A DNA stretch of 64,000 nucleotides from Erythrobacter sp. (GTDB lineage Bacteria > Pseudomonadota > Alphaproteobacteria > Sphingomonadales > Sphingomonadaceae): NCBI GenBank assembly GCA_025698865.1, contig JAILWQ010000008.1, forward strand, positions 1-64,000. The letters run 5' to 3'. This document shows positions 23,852 through 32,425 of the stretch, piece by piece. Positions within the stretch are counted from its first letter, which is position 1. Each line of letters opens with the position of its first letter. The notes beneath the pieces were generated by a model. That model saw only the letters and a list, made by a program, of their open reading frames with translations. It made no database searches and was not told where the DNA came from. Made by a program: the position numbers and the translations under genes.

Positions 23852-25198
23852 TCAGCGGCGTGCGACCCGGGTTTCGGTCTCGATCGTGCCCGGCAGCGGC
23901 CTGTTCGCGGCATAGGCGAGGCAACCGCCGCCGCCCTGCTTGACCATCGAACACATCCGCTGGGCCGAACTTTGCGCGAAACCGCCCGCGGCGACGCGGT
24001 AGTACATCTTGCCCTTGACGTTCGCCTTGGTGATGACCTTTTCCGCGCCCTCGAGTTCGGGATGGCGCTTGAGGAAGAGCTTCCACGCCGCCTGCGCGTC
24101 CGACATCGAGAAATAGGAGCCGAGCTGGACCCGGTAACCGCCGGACTTCATGACGAAACCGGTCTCGGCGCGGGCGTGCTCCGGTGCTGCCGCAACGCGC
24201 TGCGGCTGCGGTGCCGGACGCTGGGCGACGGCCTGCGGCGGCTCGCTGCGGGCGGCCGGCACGGACTGGACGAATTCGTTCGTTACGAAGCGGACGAGGG
24301 CCGGGCCGTTGCGATAGGCCTCGGCTTCCGGCGCTGGATCGGCGGCCTGTGCGAACGAGGTGGCTTCTTCCGTGCTTGAAACCGGCTCGACCGCCGGAAG
24401 TTCGGACACTGCCGCGAGGGCGGTTGCGTATTCCGAAGCATTGGCTGCTTCGGCGACCATCATCTCGTGGCTCGGATGGTTGGCGAGCGCGAGATGCGTC
24501 GGCTGGCCCGGATCGACGGCGAGCGTGGTGCCGAGCAGGTCGGCGACACGCTGCTGGAACATCTCCGGAAGGACCATCTGCGCCCAGTGGCCGAGGCGGT
24601 CCCCGACCTTGTCGGCGGGAACGTCCTGCGCGGCCATTAGCCGGGCCGACTGCCAGTCACCCATCAGCGCGAAGGCGTAGGCGAGGTTCTGGCGGACTTT
24701 CACATTATTATGCCCGTCGCGCAGTGCGTTGCCGAGCACGTGGACGCCCTGCTGCGGACGGCCCGCGAGCGCGACGGCGAGGCCGAAATCGGCCGGGTCG
24801 AGCGCAGCTTCCCAACGATCGAGGGTCACCAGCGCATCGTTCGGCTGGCCCGCCGCGATCTGGGCGAGAGCGTAGGTGACGATCGTGCGCGGCGAGGTAT
24901 CGCCCAGTTCGATCGCTTCGCCGAGCGTGGTCGCGGCCGAGACGAAGCGGCCGGCTTTCACGTAGGTCGCGCCGAGCAGCGCGCGGCCCGCCGCATCGCG
25001 GGGCGCGGCCAGCACGGCGGCTTCCGCGAACTCGACCGCCGCCGAGGTCTTGCCCTTGGCGATGGCGGTCTGGGCCGCGGCGGCGGAGGCCGTGGCGGGC
25101 GGCGCGACTTTCGCGCTGCATCCGGCCAGCGCGAGCGTGGTCAGCGCGGTGCCGAGGGCCAGGCTCACATAGCGCTTGTTCGTCATGGTGGTGCTCAT
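23852..25198 (-). CDS. TPR- and SPOR-domain lipoprotein
   Basis: The N-terminus carries a lipoprotein signal ending in the lipobox LALAGC. Residues ~45-260 have helical TPR-like repeats (GKTSAAVEFAEAAVLAAPRDAAGRALLGATY and following). A Pro/Ala linker leads to a C-terminal SPOR domain (YRVQLGSYFSMSDAQAAW…), which binds denuded septal peptidoglycan. It is probably an outer-membrane lipoprotein at the division site. The start is uncertain: 25234, 25213, 25198 and 25186 are all in frame without clear Shine-Dalgarno signals. It is the third gene of an operon after parA and an RHH gene. Confidence 0.82.
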   Translation of the reverse strand: MSTTMTNKRYVSLALGTALTTLALAGCSAKVAPPATASAAAAQTAIAKGKTSAAVEFAEAAVLAAPRDAAGRALLGATYVKAGRFVSAATTLGEAIELGDTSPRTIVTYALAQIAAGQPNDALVTLDRWEAALDPADFGLAVALAGRPQQGVHVLGNALRDGHNNVKVRQNLAYAFALMGDWQSARLMAAQDVPADKVGDRLGHWAQMVLPEMFQQRVADLLGTTLAVDPGQPTHLALANHPSHEMMVAEAANASEYATALAAVSELPAVEPVSSTEEATSFAQAADPAPEAEAYRNGPALVRFVTNEFVQSVPAARSEPPQAVAQRPAPQPQRVAAAPEHARAETGFVMKSGGYRVQLGSYFSMSDAQAAWKLFLKRHPELEGAEKVITKANVKGKMYYRVAAGGFAQSSAQRMCSMVKQGGGGCLAYAANRPLPGTIETETRVARR

Positions 25199-25235
25199 CT
25201 GGCGTTCTTTCATCGGTGCGGGCTGTGCGGTCATG

Positions 25236-25748
25236 TCAGTCGCGCGAGACCTGCGCGGCGAGTTGGTCGATTTCGGGCATTCCGGCGAGCATCGCGTCGA
25301 GCGCTTCGGTCACAAGGACCTGCGCGCTCTTTCCATGGACCGTGCTGGCGAGCCGGAGGCGCAAATGGCGATCCGGGTCGAGCCGCAGGGTGAAGGCGGC
25401 GCGGCGCTTGCCCTTGCCGGGGTTCGCGGCGGTGCGGGGCTGAGATCTGGCCCGGGCGCGTCCGGACGATTCGAGTTTCTGCGCAATGCGTTCGATCGTC
25501 TCGCGCACCGGACTGACCAGCGGCACGGGCACATCGGAATCGCCCTTCAGCACGACCAGATCGCCCTTGGTCCGTTCCTGGTCCGGGGCTTCGTCGCCCA
25601 TGTCATCCCAGCCGAGGTCCTCGAGATTGGCGGCGGCTTCCTTGCCGTCGATCGGACCCAGCATGTTCTGCGGGCGCATGGCCGGCTTCGCGCCGCCCTT
25701 GCGGGCGAGCAGCGTCGAGGAAAGGGAAGCAAAACTGGTCTCGCTCAT
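25236..25748 (-). CDS. Ribbon-helix-helix-like protein downstream of parA
   Basis: A 170-residue protein with an acidic, disordered N-terminal half and a C-terminal segment (RRAAFTLRLDPDRHLRLRLA followed by AQVLVTEALDAML) shaped like a ribbon-helix-helix DNA-binding motif. It sits between a ParA-like ATPase and a SPOR protein, with 28 bp to parA. By context it may be the DNA-binding or adaptor partner of the ATPase. The ATG at 25748 (MSETS) is chosen over a longer frame from 25805. Confidence 0.7.
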   Translation of the reverse strand: MSETSFASLSSTLLARKGGAKPAMRPQNMLGPIDGKEAAANLEDLGWDDMGDEAPDQERTKGDLVVLKGDSDVPVPLVSPVRETIERIAQKLESSGRARARSQPRTAANPGKGKRRAAFTLRLDPDRHLRLRLASTVHGKSAQVLVTEALDAMLAGMPEIDQLAAQVSRD

Positions 25749-25776
25749 GTCCGCGGTCTCCCGAAAGCCCGTTGGG

Positions 25777-26493
25777 TTACTGGGCCACGCGGCGGCCGAA
25801 GCCACCTGCGGGACGATGCATGCCGGCCATGGCGGCCTGCGAGTTCGGCGCGGCGAAGATCGTGCGGCGGAAGTTCTTCTCCAGCCGGTCCGACATGTAT
25901 TTCCACAGGGCGGTGACCTCGGCCGCGCTGCGGCTGTCGGGGTCGACCTCCATAACGGTGCGGCCGTCGATCATCGAGGCGGCGAAATCGGTGCGGTGGT
26001 GAAGCGTGATCGGGGCGACGGTACCATGCTGGCTCAACGCCACGGCCGCTTCGGAGGTGATGCGGGCCTTGGGCGTGGCGGCGTTGACGACGAACACCAG
26101 CGGCTTGCCGGCGCGCTCGCACAGATCGACGGTCGCGCCCACGGCGCGCAGATCGTGCGGACTGGGGCGGGTGGGCACCACGATCAGCTCGGCCACGCCG
26201 ATCACCGATTGGATCGCCATGGTGATCGCGGGCGGCGTGTCGATCACGGCCAGCTTGAAGCCCTGCTGGCGCAGGACCTGAAGGTCGCTGGCGAGGCGGG
26301 ATACGGTGGTCTGGGCGAAGGCGGGATATTCGGCCTCGCGCTCGTTCCACCAGTCGGCGAGCGAGCCTTGCGGATCGATGTCGATCAGCACGACCGGCCC
26401 GGCCCCGGCGCGCTGTGCCTGAACGGCGAGATGTCCGGAAAGGGTGGTCTTGCCCGATCCGCCTTTTTGCGATGCCAAAGCCAGTACTCGCAC
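25777..26493 (-). CDS. ParA-family ATPase
   Basis: A deviant Walker A P-loop ATPase: QKGGSGKTT at the very N-terminus, DIDPQGS and DTPPA. Such proteins position chromosomes, plasmids or cell-pole structures by ATP-dependent dimerisation on DNA. The start is a GTG at 26493 with AGGGGGA eight bases upstream, placing the P-loop near residue 8 as in relatives; ATG 26547 would add 18 residues. It lacks a plain ParB partner; an RHH-like gene follows. Close in type to MipZ-like or orphan ParA proteins. Confidence 0.88.
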   Translation of the reverse strand: MRVLALASQKGGSGKTTLSGHLAVQAQRAGAGPVVLIDIDPQGSLADWWNEREAEYPAFAQTTVSRLASDLQVLRQQGFKLAVIDTPPAITMAIQSVIGVAELIVVPTRPSPHDLRAVGATVDLCERAGKPLVFVVNAATPKARITSEAAVALSQHGTVAPITLHHRTDFAASMIDGRTVMEVDPDSRSAAEVTALWKYMSDRLEKNFRRTIFAAPNSQAAMAGMHRPAGGFGRRVAQ

Positions 26494-26582
26494 GGCCTTG
26501 TCCCCCTGCTGAAACGCCCTTGAGCTCGTATCCGATCGCCCCGGCATGGAGCGGTTCTGGAAAGGGAATTGGCAGACTACCC

Positions 26583-26597
26583 CTAATTTTGGGTTAA
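26583..26597. promoter_or_regulatory. Candidate CtrA binding site
   Basis: CTAA-TTTTGGG-TTAA matches the alphaproteobacterial CtrA pattern TTAA-N7-TTAA with one mismatch. It lies between the divergent parA-like and Sel1-SPOR genes. Short motifs like this occur by chance, so this is only suggestive. Confidence 0.3.
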
Positions 26598-26731
26598 GCG
26601 GCGCGGCCAAATCGCTGCCTTGGGCAACGTAGTGGGCCGGGCGGCAATCTTTTGCTAACGGGTGGTTTACTATAGGTCCGCCCATGAACCGGCGCGCGGC
26701 GCGCCGATCTCTCGTCTCGGGGAGCAGGACC

Positions 26732-27820
26732 ATGAGCGGCAAGACCATTTCCACTTTCCTCGCGGCGGGCGCCCTTGCCGCACTGGCGGCCCCCGCGACA
26801 GCGGACGTGAAGGCCGGGGTCGATGCCTGGAGTGCGGGCGATTATGCCAGCGCGGTGCGCGAATGGTCGCAGCCCGCGGCTGAGGGCGATGCGGATGCGC
26901 AGTTCAATCTCGCGCAGGCCTATCGCCTGGGACGCGGCGTGGAGGCGGACCCTCGCCAGGCCGAGGCGCTCTATCTGCTCGCCGCCACTCAGGGGCACGC
27001 GAAAGCGGCCGACAATTACGGGCTGCTGGTGTTTCAGGACGGTCGGCATGAACAGGCCCTGCCTTACGTGAAGGCGGCGGCGGAGCGGGGCGATCCGCGC
27101 GCGCAGTATCTGCTGGGTGTCGCGCATTTCAACGGCGATCTGGTGGAGAAGGACTGGGTTCGGGCCTATGCTCTCGCGACGCTCGCCAATTCGGCCGGTC
27201 TCCCGCAGGCCCGCGGCGCGATTACCCAGATGGACGAGTATATTCCGCTCGCGCAGCGGCAGGAGGCGCAGCTCCTTGCAGGGACTCTGAAAAGCGAGGC
27301 GCAGGCGGCGCGGGCCAGCGATCTCGCCGCTGCCGATCTCGCCACCGGGGGCGCGCCCGAGCAGATGGTGGTTCCGCGCGAAAGGCCGCAGCGACAGGCT
27401 GGGAGCGGGGCTGAATCGCCGCCGATACCCGAGCGGGTTGTCGTGGCGCGGGCGCCCGATTTCGAGCGGGCAGGGGCCGACTACACGATCGCGGCCGCTC
27501 GGGAAGCTGCACCGCCTTCGACGCCAGCCACGGCGGCGGCACAACCGACACCCGCCCGCGTGGCGGCGCCGCGCGCGCCATCCACGCGCCGGGACGGTCC
27601 GTGGAAGATCCAGCTCGGCGCTTTCGGGGTCGTGGGCAATGCGGATCGGCTGTGGGATCGGCTGGCCGCCAACCCCGCGCTTTCCGGTGCGACGAAGCTC
27701 AAGGAACCGGCGGGGCGGCTGACCAAGCTGCTCGCCGGCGGATTTGCCAGTCAGGCGGAGGCAAGCCGCGCCTGTGCCGCTCTCAAGGCCGGCGGGCAGG
27801 ATTGCCTGGTGACGCGCTGA
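26732..27820 (+). CDS. Sel1-repeat and SPOR-domain envelope protein
   Basis: A 362-residue secreted protein. A signal peptide (FLAAGALAALAAPATA) precedes Sel1/TPR-like repeats over about residues 25-190 (QFNLAQAYRLGRGVEADPRQAEALY and AQYLLGVAHFNGDLVEKDW). A Pro/Ala-rich linker follows, then a SPOR domain at the C-terminus (PWKIQLGAFGVVGNADRLWDRL), implying binding to septal peptidoglycan. GGAGCAGG precedes the ATG. It is divergent from parA and, with the SPOR lipoprotein at 23852, points to a local cell-division/envelope cluster. Confidence 0.87.
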   Translation: MSGKTISTFLAAGALAALAAPATADVKAGVDAWSAGDYASAVREWSQPAAEGDADAQFNLAQAYRLGRGVEADPRQAEALYLLAATQGHAKAADNYGLLVFQDGRHEQALPYVKAAAERGDPRAQYLLGVAHFNGDLVEKDWVRAYALATLANSAGLPQARGAITQMDEYIPLAQRQEAQLLAGTLKSEAQAARASDLAAADLATGGAPEQMVVPRERPQRQAGSGAESPPIPERVVVARAPDFERAGADYTIAAAREAAPPSTPATAAAQPTPARVAAPRAPSTRRDGPWKIQLGAFGVVGNADRLWDRLAANPALSGATKLKEPAGRLTKLLAGGFASQAEASRACAALKAGGQDCLVTR

Positions 27821-27890
27821 CACATCTCGAGATACCGCTTCCCTGCACGCTCCGCCTGCGCCTAACGAGCGGGCGACAGGAGAGGCCCGG

Positions 27891-29177
27891 ATGAATGCGA
27901 TTCCAGTGCCGGCGGGTACGCCCGATCAGTTCGCGCCGGCAGGCCCGTCGCCGGACCGGATCGCCAGCCTCGACTTTATTCGCGGTATCGCGGTGATGGG
28001 CATCCTCGCCGCGAACATCGTCGCCTTCGGCCAGCCGTTCAGCGCCTACATCTATCCGGGCGCGTTCCTGACGCCCCACGGCGCGGCGGAAAACGCCATG
28101 TGGGTCGCGCAATTCGTGCTGATCGACGGGAAGATGCGCGGACTGTTCACTCTGCTGTTTGGGGCGGGCCTCTACCTCTTCATGGAGAGGGCGTGGGCGT
28201 GGGCGCGGGGAGCGGGCCGGGCGCTGCAGGCCCGTCGCCTGCTGTTTCTCGGCCTGTTCGGCCTGATCCATTATTTCCTGATCTGGGAGGGGGATATCCT
28301 CTTCCTCTACGCCGCGTCCGGGCTGGTCGCGTTGCTGTTCGTGAAGTTGAGCGAGGAAAAGCAGCTGGCGCTGGGCATCATCGGCTACGCGCTGGGCGGG
28401 CTGCTGTATCTCGGTTTCGCCTTCTCGATGGAGGCAGCGGCGGATGGATCGCTTGCCGCGACGCCGGAAGCGGCGCAGGAAATGCGTGTCGCCTTGGAAG
28501 ATGGCAAGCAGGAGGAACTCCGCGAAGCTCTTGTCGATGCGACCCTGATCCGTTCGGGCGACTATTCCGGCCTGGTGGCTCACCGGTTCGCTGACCATAC
28601 CGAGGATCTCGCCAACACCTTGATGACCCTCTGGACCGAAACGTTGCCGCTGATGCTGATCGGCATGGCGCTCTATCGCTTCGGATTCTTCTCCGGCGCC
28701 ATCGCGCGGCGCAAACTTCTGCTGTTCGGTTCGGCGGCTCTGCTTGTCGGAGGCGCGGCAAGCCTGTGGATCGCCCTGCGCGTCGCCGAAGGCGGCTTTA
28801 GCTATTACGGCACGATGGCCGCCTTCACCGGCTGGGGCCATTTTCCGCAGCTGCTGATGACGCTGGGCTACGCGGCCTTGCTGGCCGTTTGGGGCGCGAC
28901 AGCGCAGGGTTGGCTCGCCGTGCGCGTGAAAGCGGCGGGCAGGGCGGCCTTCACCAATTATCTGGGCACGTCCATCGCTATGATGGTGGTCTTCCACGGA
29001 TGGGCGGGTGGTCTGTTCGGCCAGCTCGCGCGTGGAGAACTCTATCTGGTGATGCTGGCTGGCTGGGCCGTGATGCTGGGCTGGTCCAAACCCTGGCTCG
29101 ACCGGTTTCGGTACGGGCCGCTCGAATGGCTGTGGCGCTGCCTCACCTATGGCAGGCGGTTTCCGCTGGTCCGGTAG
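27891..29177 (+). CDS. DUF418-family membrane protein
   Basis: A 428-residue polytopic membrane protein with about ten hydrophobic segments. The start (SLDFIRGIAVMGILAANIVAF) and KMRGLFTLLFGAGLYLFMER are typical of DUF418 proteins, which are distantly related to acyltransferase-like membrane proteins. The DUF418 domain is the C-terminal third, with GRAAFTNYLGTSI. Its substrate is unknown. AGGAGAGG precedes the ATG. It appears to be transcribed alone. Confidence 0.85.
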   Translation: MNAIPVPAGTPDQFAPAGPSPDRIASLDFIRGIAVMGILAANIVAFGQPFSAYIYPGAFLTPHGAAENAMWVAQFVLIDGKMRGLFTLLFGAGLYLFMERAWAWARGAGRALQARRLLFLGLFGLIHYFLIWEGDILFLYAASGLVALLFVKLSEEKQLALGIIGYALGGLLYLGFAFSMEAAADGSLAATPEAAQEMRVALEDGKQEELREALVDATLIRSGDYSGLVAHRFADHTEDLANTLMTLWTETLPLMLIGMALYRFGFFSGAIARRKLLLFGSAALLVGGAASLWIALRVAEGGFSYYGTMAAFTGWGHFPQLLMTLGYAALLAVWGATAQGWLAVRVKAAGRAAFTNYLGTSIAMMVVFHGWAGGLFGQLARGELYLVMLAGWAVMLGWSKPWLDRFRYGPLEWLWRCLTYGRRFPLVR

Positions 29178-29245
29178 GGGTTGCTATTGAGAACTGGTCG
29201 CACTAGCTTCGCTCATGCGAATCAATCGCAGGGAGATCCGCGCGA

Positions 29246-29440
29246 ATGTATATCTGCATTTGCAATGCCATTCGGGAAAGCGAGCTGCGCAACGTGGCGC
29301 GTCGTTGCCCGGGCGATGCGGAAGCCTGCTACGCGGCGCTCGGCAAGCTGCCGAGCTGCGGTTCCTGCCTCTGCGAAGCAGATGAAATGATCGCGGAAGA
29401 ACGGGCTTGTGCGTTCGTTCCGACCCATGTCGCAGCCTGA
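29246..29440 (+). CDS. bfd: Bacterioferritin-associated ferredoxin
   Basis: A 64-residue [2Fe-2S] protein with C-x-C at the start (YICICN) and C-x-x-C at PSCGSCLC, the four ligands of the Bfd family. Bfd docks on bacterioferritin and supplies electrons to its heme, releasing stored iron when iron is scarce. GGGAG precedes the ATG. bfr follows 125 bp later, separated by a terminator-like palindrome, so the two can be regulated separately. Confidence 0.9.
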   Translation: MYICICNAIRESELRNVARRCPGDAEACYAALGKLPSCGSCLCEADEMIAEERACAFVPTHVAA

Positions 29441-29464
29441 GTTGCGCTACTGAAAATCTCTCGC

Positions 29465-29489
29465 AAATGGCGGAATTCTGCCATTTTTT
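29465..29489 (+). terminator. Rho-independent terminator after bfd
   Basis: AAATGGCGG and its complement around AATT form a 22-bp near-perfect palindrome (29465-29486), running into six T residues (29484-29489), 25 bp after the bfd stop. The palindrome could also serve as a repressor operator for bfr. Confidence 0.75.
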
Positions 29490-29512
29490 GACGCTCTACT
29501 CTTGCCAGGACA

Positions 29513-29564
29513 GCGCGCCTCGCGCATAGATCCCCGTCTTCAAGGGATCTATGCAGGAGCGCGC
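29513..29564 (+). promoter_or_regulatory. 5' leader hairpin enclosing the bfr ribosome binding site
   Basis: GCATAGATCCC (29524-29534) pairs perfectly with GGGATCTATGC (29544-29554) over a 9-base loop. An outer pair, GCGCGC (29513-29518) with GCGCGC (29559-29564), continues the structure. The Shine-Dalgarno AGGA (29555-29558) lies in the internal loop between the two stems, and the ATG begins two bases after the outer stem. The structure could hide the ribosome binding site and make translation conditional. That it folds in RNA, and what would open it, is inference. Confidence 0.65.
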
Positions 29565-29565
29565 G

Positions 29566-30066
29566 ATGAAGGGCGACGAGAAGGTCATCGAATATCTGAA
29601 CAAGGCGCTCACCAACGAGCTGACCGCGATCAACCAGTACTGGTTGCATTACCGCGTGCTCGACAATTGGGGCATCTACAAGCTCGCCGAATACGAGCGC
29701 AAGGAATCGATCGAGGAAATGGTCCATGCCGACCGGCTGGCCGATCGCATCCTCTTCCTCGACGGGCTTCCCAACTTTCAGGCGTTGCACAAGCTCAAGG
29801 TCGGCGAGTCGGTAAAGGAAGTTCTCGAAGCCGACCTCGCGCTCGAGATGGAGGCGATCCCCCTGCTGCGTGAAGCTGCGGAATACTGCCAGAGCGTGCG
29901 CGATTTCACCTCGGGTCAGCTGTTCGAGGATATTCTGCGCAACGAGGAGGAGCATGTCGACTTCCTCGAAAAGCAGTTCGACATGATCGTTCGGATGGGC
30001 CTGGAAAACTACATCCAGCTCAACAGCGCGGCCGCCGGCGAGGGCAATGGCGGAGATGTCGGCTAA
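29566..30066 (+). CDS. bfr: Bacterioferritin
   Basis: A heme-containing iron-storage protein that forms 24-mer shells and oxidises Fe2+ at a di-iron ferroxidase centre. The 166 residues are typical. Visible ligands are E18 (LTNE), E51, H54 (EEMVHAD), E94, E127 and H130 (EEEHVDF), with Met52 as the heme ligand. An in-frame ATG at 29551 exists, but AGGAG sits just before 29566. A long leader hairpin covers this ribosome binding site. Paired with bfd upstream. Confidence 0.95.
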   Translation: MKGDEKVIEYLNKALTNELTAINQYWLHYRVLDNWGIYKLAEYERKESIEEMVHADRLADRILFLDGLPNFQALHKLKVGESVKEVLEADLALEMEAIPLLREAAEYCQSVRDFTSGQLFEDILRNEEEHVDFLEKQFDMIVRMGLENYIQLNSAAAGEGNGGDVG

Positions 30067-30075
30067 ACGCCGGCG

Positions 30076-30282
30076 CTAGAACACTTCCCAGAAATTCGCC
30101 CGGTTCTTGCCGCGCTTGGCAAGCCGGGCGATAACCCGACGCCCTCGCATGATGTCGGCGCGGCCATGGACGGCGTTGATCTCGGCAACCGCCAGAGCGG
30201 TGCGGATATCCGCCGTGTCATAGACGATTTCGCTCGCTTCGGCATCATCATGGACGCGGACCGTGAGGCGGGGGGCGGTCAT
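30076..30282 (-). CDS. Small hypothetical protein
   Basis: A 68-residue basic protein starting MTAPRLTVRVHDDAEASEIVYD. AAGGAGT lies nine bases upstream of this ATG, which favours it over the ATG at 30339. It converges on bfr with a 9-bp gap. No family recognised; composition and spacing suggest a real, conserved small gene. Confidence 0.6.
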   Translation of the reverse strand: MTAPRLTVRVHDDAEASEIVYDTADIRTALAVAEINAVHGRADIMRGRRVIARLAKRGKNRANFWEVF

Positions 30283-30403
30283 TCGGGTACTCCTTGTAGA
30301 GACCCTAATAAGGTGCGCCGGGTGAATATTCAGCGACACCGCCCGCGCGGAGTCGCGAGCACGGAACGGCTCGGCGCTAAATGCAGAAACGCCTCTCGGA
30401 ACG

Positions 30404-30886
30404 CTAGGAGCGGCGGCTGCCGACCGGCCGCCGGGCCAGCATCGCCTCGCGGAAGAACAGCGCGAGGCCGACGATCAGCAGCGCCATGGTCGCGATCCAC
30501 GCGATCGCAATGATGGTGCCGATCTGCGCCTCGATCCAGGCGCTCACGAACAGCAGCATCACCACCAGACTGATCAGCACGGCCGATCCGGTGCCGCACA
30601 TCACGGCGGTCTGCGCAAGCTGACGGCGCTTCAGCAGCCAGGCACGCTCCGACACGTCGGTCCGGCGCGGGTTGTCGTTCGCGCGATTGTCGATCAGGTC
30701 GATCCGTCCTCCGATCCAGATCAGGCGGCTGACCATCACGTTCATGATCGCGCCGATCCCGGCAAGCAGGAACACCGGCGCGAGGCTCAGTTGCAGGATG
30801 TGCTGCACCCGCACCGCGCTCGACGTGCGCTGGATGAGCTCGACCGCGAGCGGCTGTCCGGTGGTGACCATATCGAACATCGTCAT
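30404..30886 (-). CDS. DUF2721-family membrane protein
   Basis: A 160-residue protein with three membrane helices: VQHILQLSLAPVFLLAGIGA, a pair around AVLISLVVMLLFVSAW, and IIAIAWIATMALLIVGLALF. It has the ISRLIW-like segment typical of DUF2721 (VSRLIWIGGRIDLID). Function unknown. Its ATG overlaps the der stop (ATGA), so it is co-translated with der; this pairing is common in sphingomonads. Confidence 0.82.
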   Translation of the reverse strand: MTMFDMVTTGQPLAVELIQRTSSAVRVQHILQLSLAPVFLLAGIGAIMNVMVSRLIWIGGRIDLIDNRANDNPRRTDVSERAWLLKRRQLAQTAVMCGTGSAVLISLVVMLLFVSAWIEAQIGTIIAIAWIATMALLIVGLALFFREAMLARRPVGSRRS

Positions 30887-32304
30887 CGTCCCCCGCTGTA
30901 GTTTCCGCCGCCGCCCTTGTTCGCGTTGTAGGGGTTTTTCGGGCTCTTGAGGACCACGCGCACCGGCACCGCATCGAAGCCGAGCTTGGCACGGATGCCG
31001 TTGACGAGATAGCGCTCGTAGCTCTTGGGCAGATCGTCGAGCCGCGTGCCGAAGACCACGAAACGCGGCGGCCGCGTCCCGGCCTGCGTGATGTAGCGCA
31101 GCTTGATCCGCCTGCCCCCGGGTGCGGGCGGGGGATTGGCATCTAGCGCATCGTCGAACCAGCGGTTGAGCGCCGCGGTCGGCACGCGCTTGGACCAGCT
31201 CTCGCGGATCTCGAACGCGGCCTTCAGCAGCGTGTCGAGCCCCTTGCCGGTCTTGGCGCTGACCGCCAGCAGCGGGAGGCCGCGAACCTGCGACAACCCT
31301 TCGTCGAGCGCGCCGCGAATGCCGTTGAACAGCGAACTCGCATTCTCGGCCACGTCCCACTTGTTGATCGCGACCATCAGGGCGCGACCTTCCTGTAGGA
31401 CCATGTCGGCAATCTTGAGGTCCTGATGCTCCAGGCCCTTCGTGGCATCGAGCAGCAGGACAACCACCTCGGCGAAATCGACTGCGCGGCGGGCATCGGC
31501 GACGGACAGGCGCTCCAGCTTGTCCTGCACCTTGGCCTTCTTGCGCATTCCGGCGGTATCGATCAGCCGGATCTCGCGCGTCTCGCCGCCCGGGGCGGTC
31601 CACTGCCAGTCGATCGCGATCGAATCGCGGGTAATGCCGGCTTCCGGCCCGGTCAGCAGGCGGTTCTCGCCCAGCAGCCGGTTGATGAGCGTGGACTTGC
31701 CCGCATTGGGCCGACCGACGATGGCGAGCTTCAGCGGACCAAGCGGCGCATCCTCGTCGGCGGCATCGCCAGTGGCTTCGCTTGCGAGCGCCTCGGCGCC
31801 TTCCGCCTTCTCGCCGATGACCGGCCACAGACCCTGAAACAGGTCGGCTACACCTTCGCCGTGCTCGGCGGAAATCGGGATGGGCTCGCCAAGGCCGAGC
31901 GAATAGCTTTCCAGCACCCCGCTCTCGCCCGCGGCGCCCTCCGCCTTGTTGACGACCAGCACCACGGGCACGCTCTGCCCGCGCAGCCAGCGGCCGATCT
32001 CTTCGTCGAGCGGGGTCAGGCCGCTGCGCGCATCGACCACGAACATGGCCGCGTCCGCGCCTTCGAGCGAAACCTCGGTTTGCGCGCGCATCCGGCCGGG
32101 GAGGGTATCGGGGTCCTCGTCCTCCCATCCGGCGGTATCGACCACGGTGAATTCGAGGCCGGCAATGCTGGCGTCGCCCATACGCCGGTCGCGTGTCACG
32201 CCGGGCTGGTCGTCGACGAGCGCGAGCTTCTTGCCCACGAGCCGGTTGAACAGCGTGGACTTGCCCACATTGGGGCGGCCGATGATGATGACGGTCGGTT
32301 TCAC
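30883..32304 (-). CDS. der: Ribosome-associated GTPase Der
   Basis: An essential double GTPase that helps mature the 50S ribosomal subunit. The first G domain has GRPNVGKS, DTAGW and NKAE; the second has GRPNAGKS, DTAGM and NKWD. A KH-like domain closes the protein (IKLRYITQAGTRPPRFVVFG). Length 473. The start is a GTG at 32304, placing the first P-loop at residue 9; no ATG is available in frame. A basic, Gly-rich tail ends the protein. The stop overlaps the DUF2721 gene. Confidence 0.95.
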   Translation of the reverse strand: MKPTVIIIGRPNVGKSTLFNRLVGKKLALVDDQPGVTRDRRMGDASIAGLEFTVVDTAGWEDEDPDTLPGRMRAQTEVSLEGADAAMFVVDARSGLTPLDEEIGRWLRGQSVPVVLVVNKAEGAAGESGVLESYSLGLGEPIPISAEHGEGVADLFQGLWPVIGEKAEGAEALASEATGDAADEDAPLGPLKLAIVGRPNAGKSTLINRLLGENRLLTGPEAGITRDSIAIDWQWTAPGGETREIRLIDTAGMRKKAKVQDKLERLSVADARRAVDFAEVVVLLLDATKGLEHQDLKIADMVLQEGRALMVAINKWDVAENASSLFNGIRGALDEGLSQVRGLPLLAVSAKTGKGLDTLLKAAFEIRESWSKRVPTAALNRWFDDALDANPPPAPGGRRIKLRYITQAGTRPPRFVVFGTRLDDLPKSYERYLVNGIRAKLGFDAVPVRVVLKSPKNPYNANKGGGGNYSGGR

Positions 32305-32425
32305 GGGTGCGCTCTCATGCCTATGCGCCCGCGCAGTTGGAGGTTGCGCGCCGCTTTGGCAAGCGCGAGGTCGTCGAGCAGCCAGCCGGACAGCCGCGAG
32401 ACGGCCACCCGATTGCTGCAAAAAA

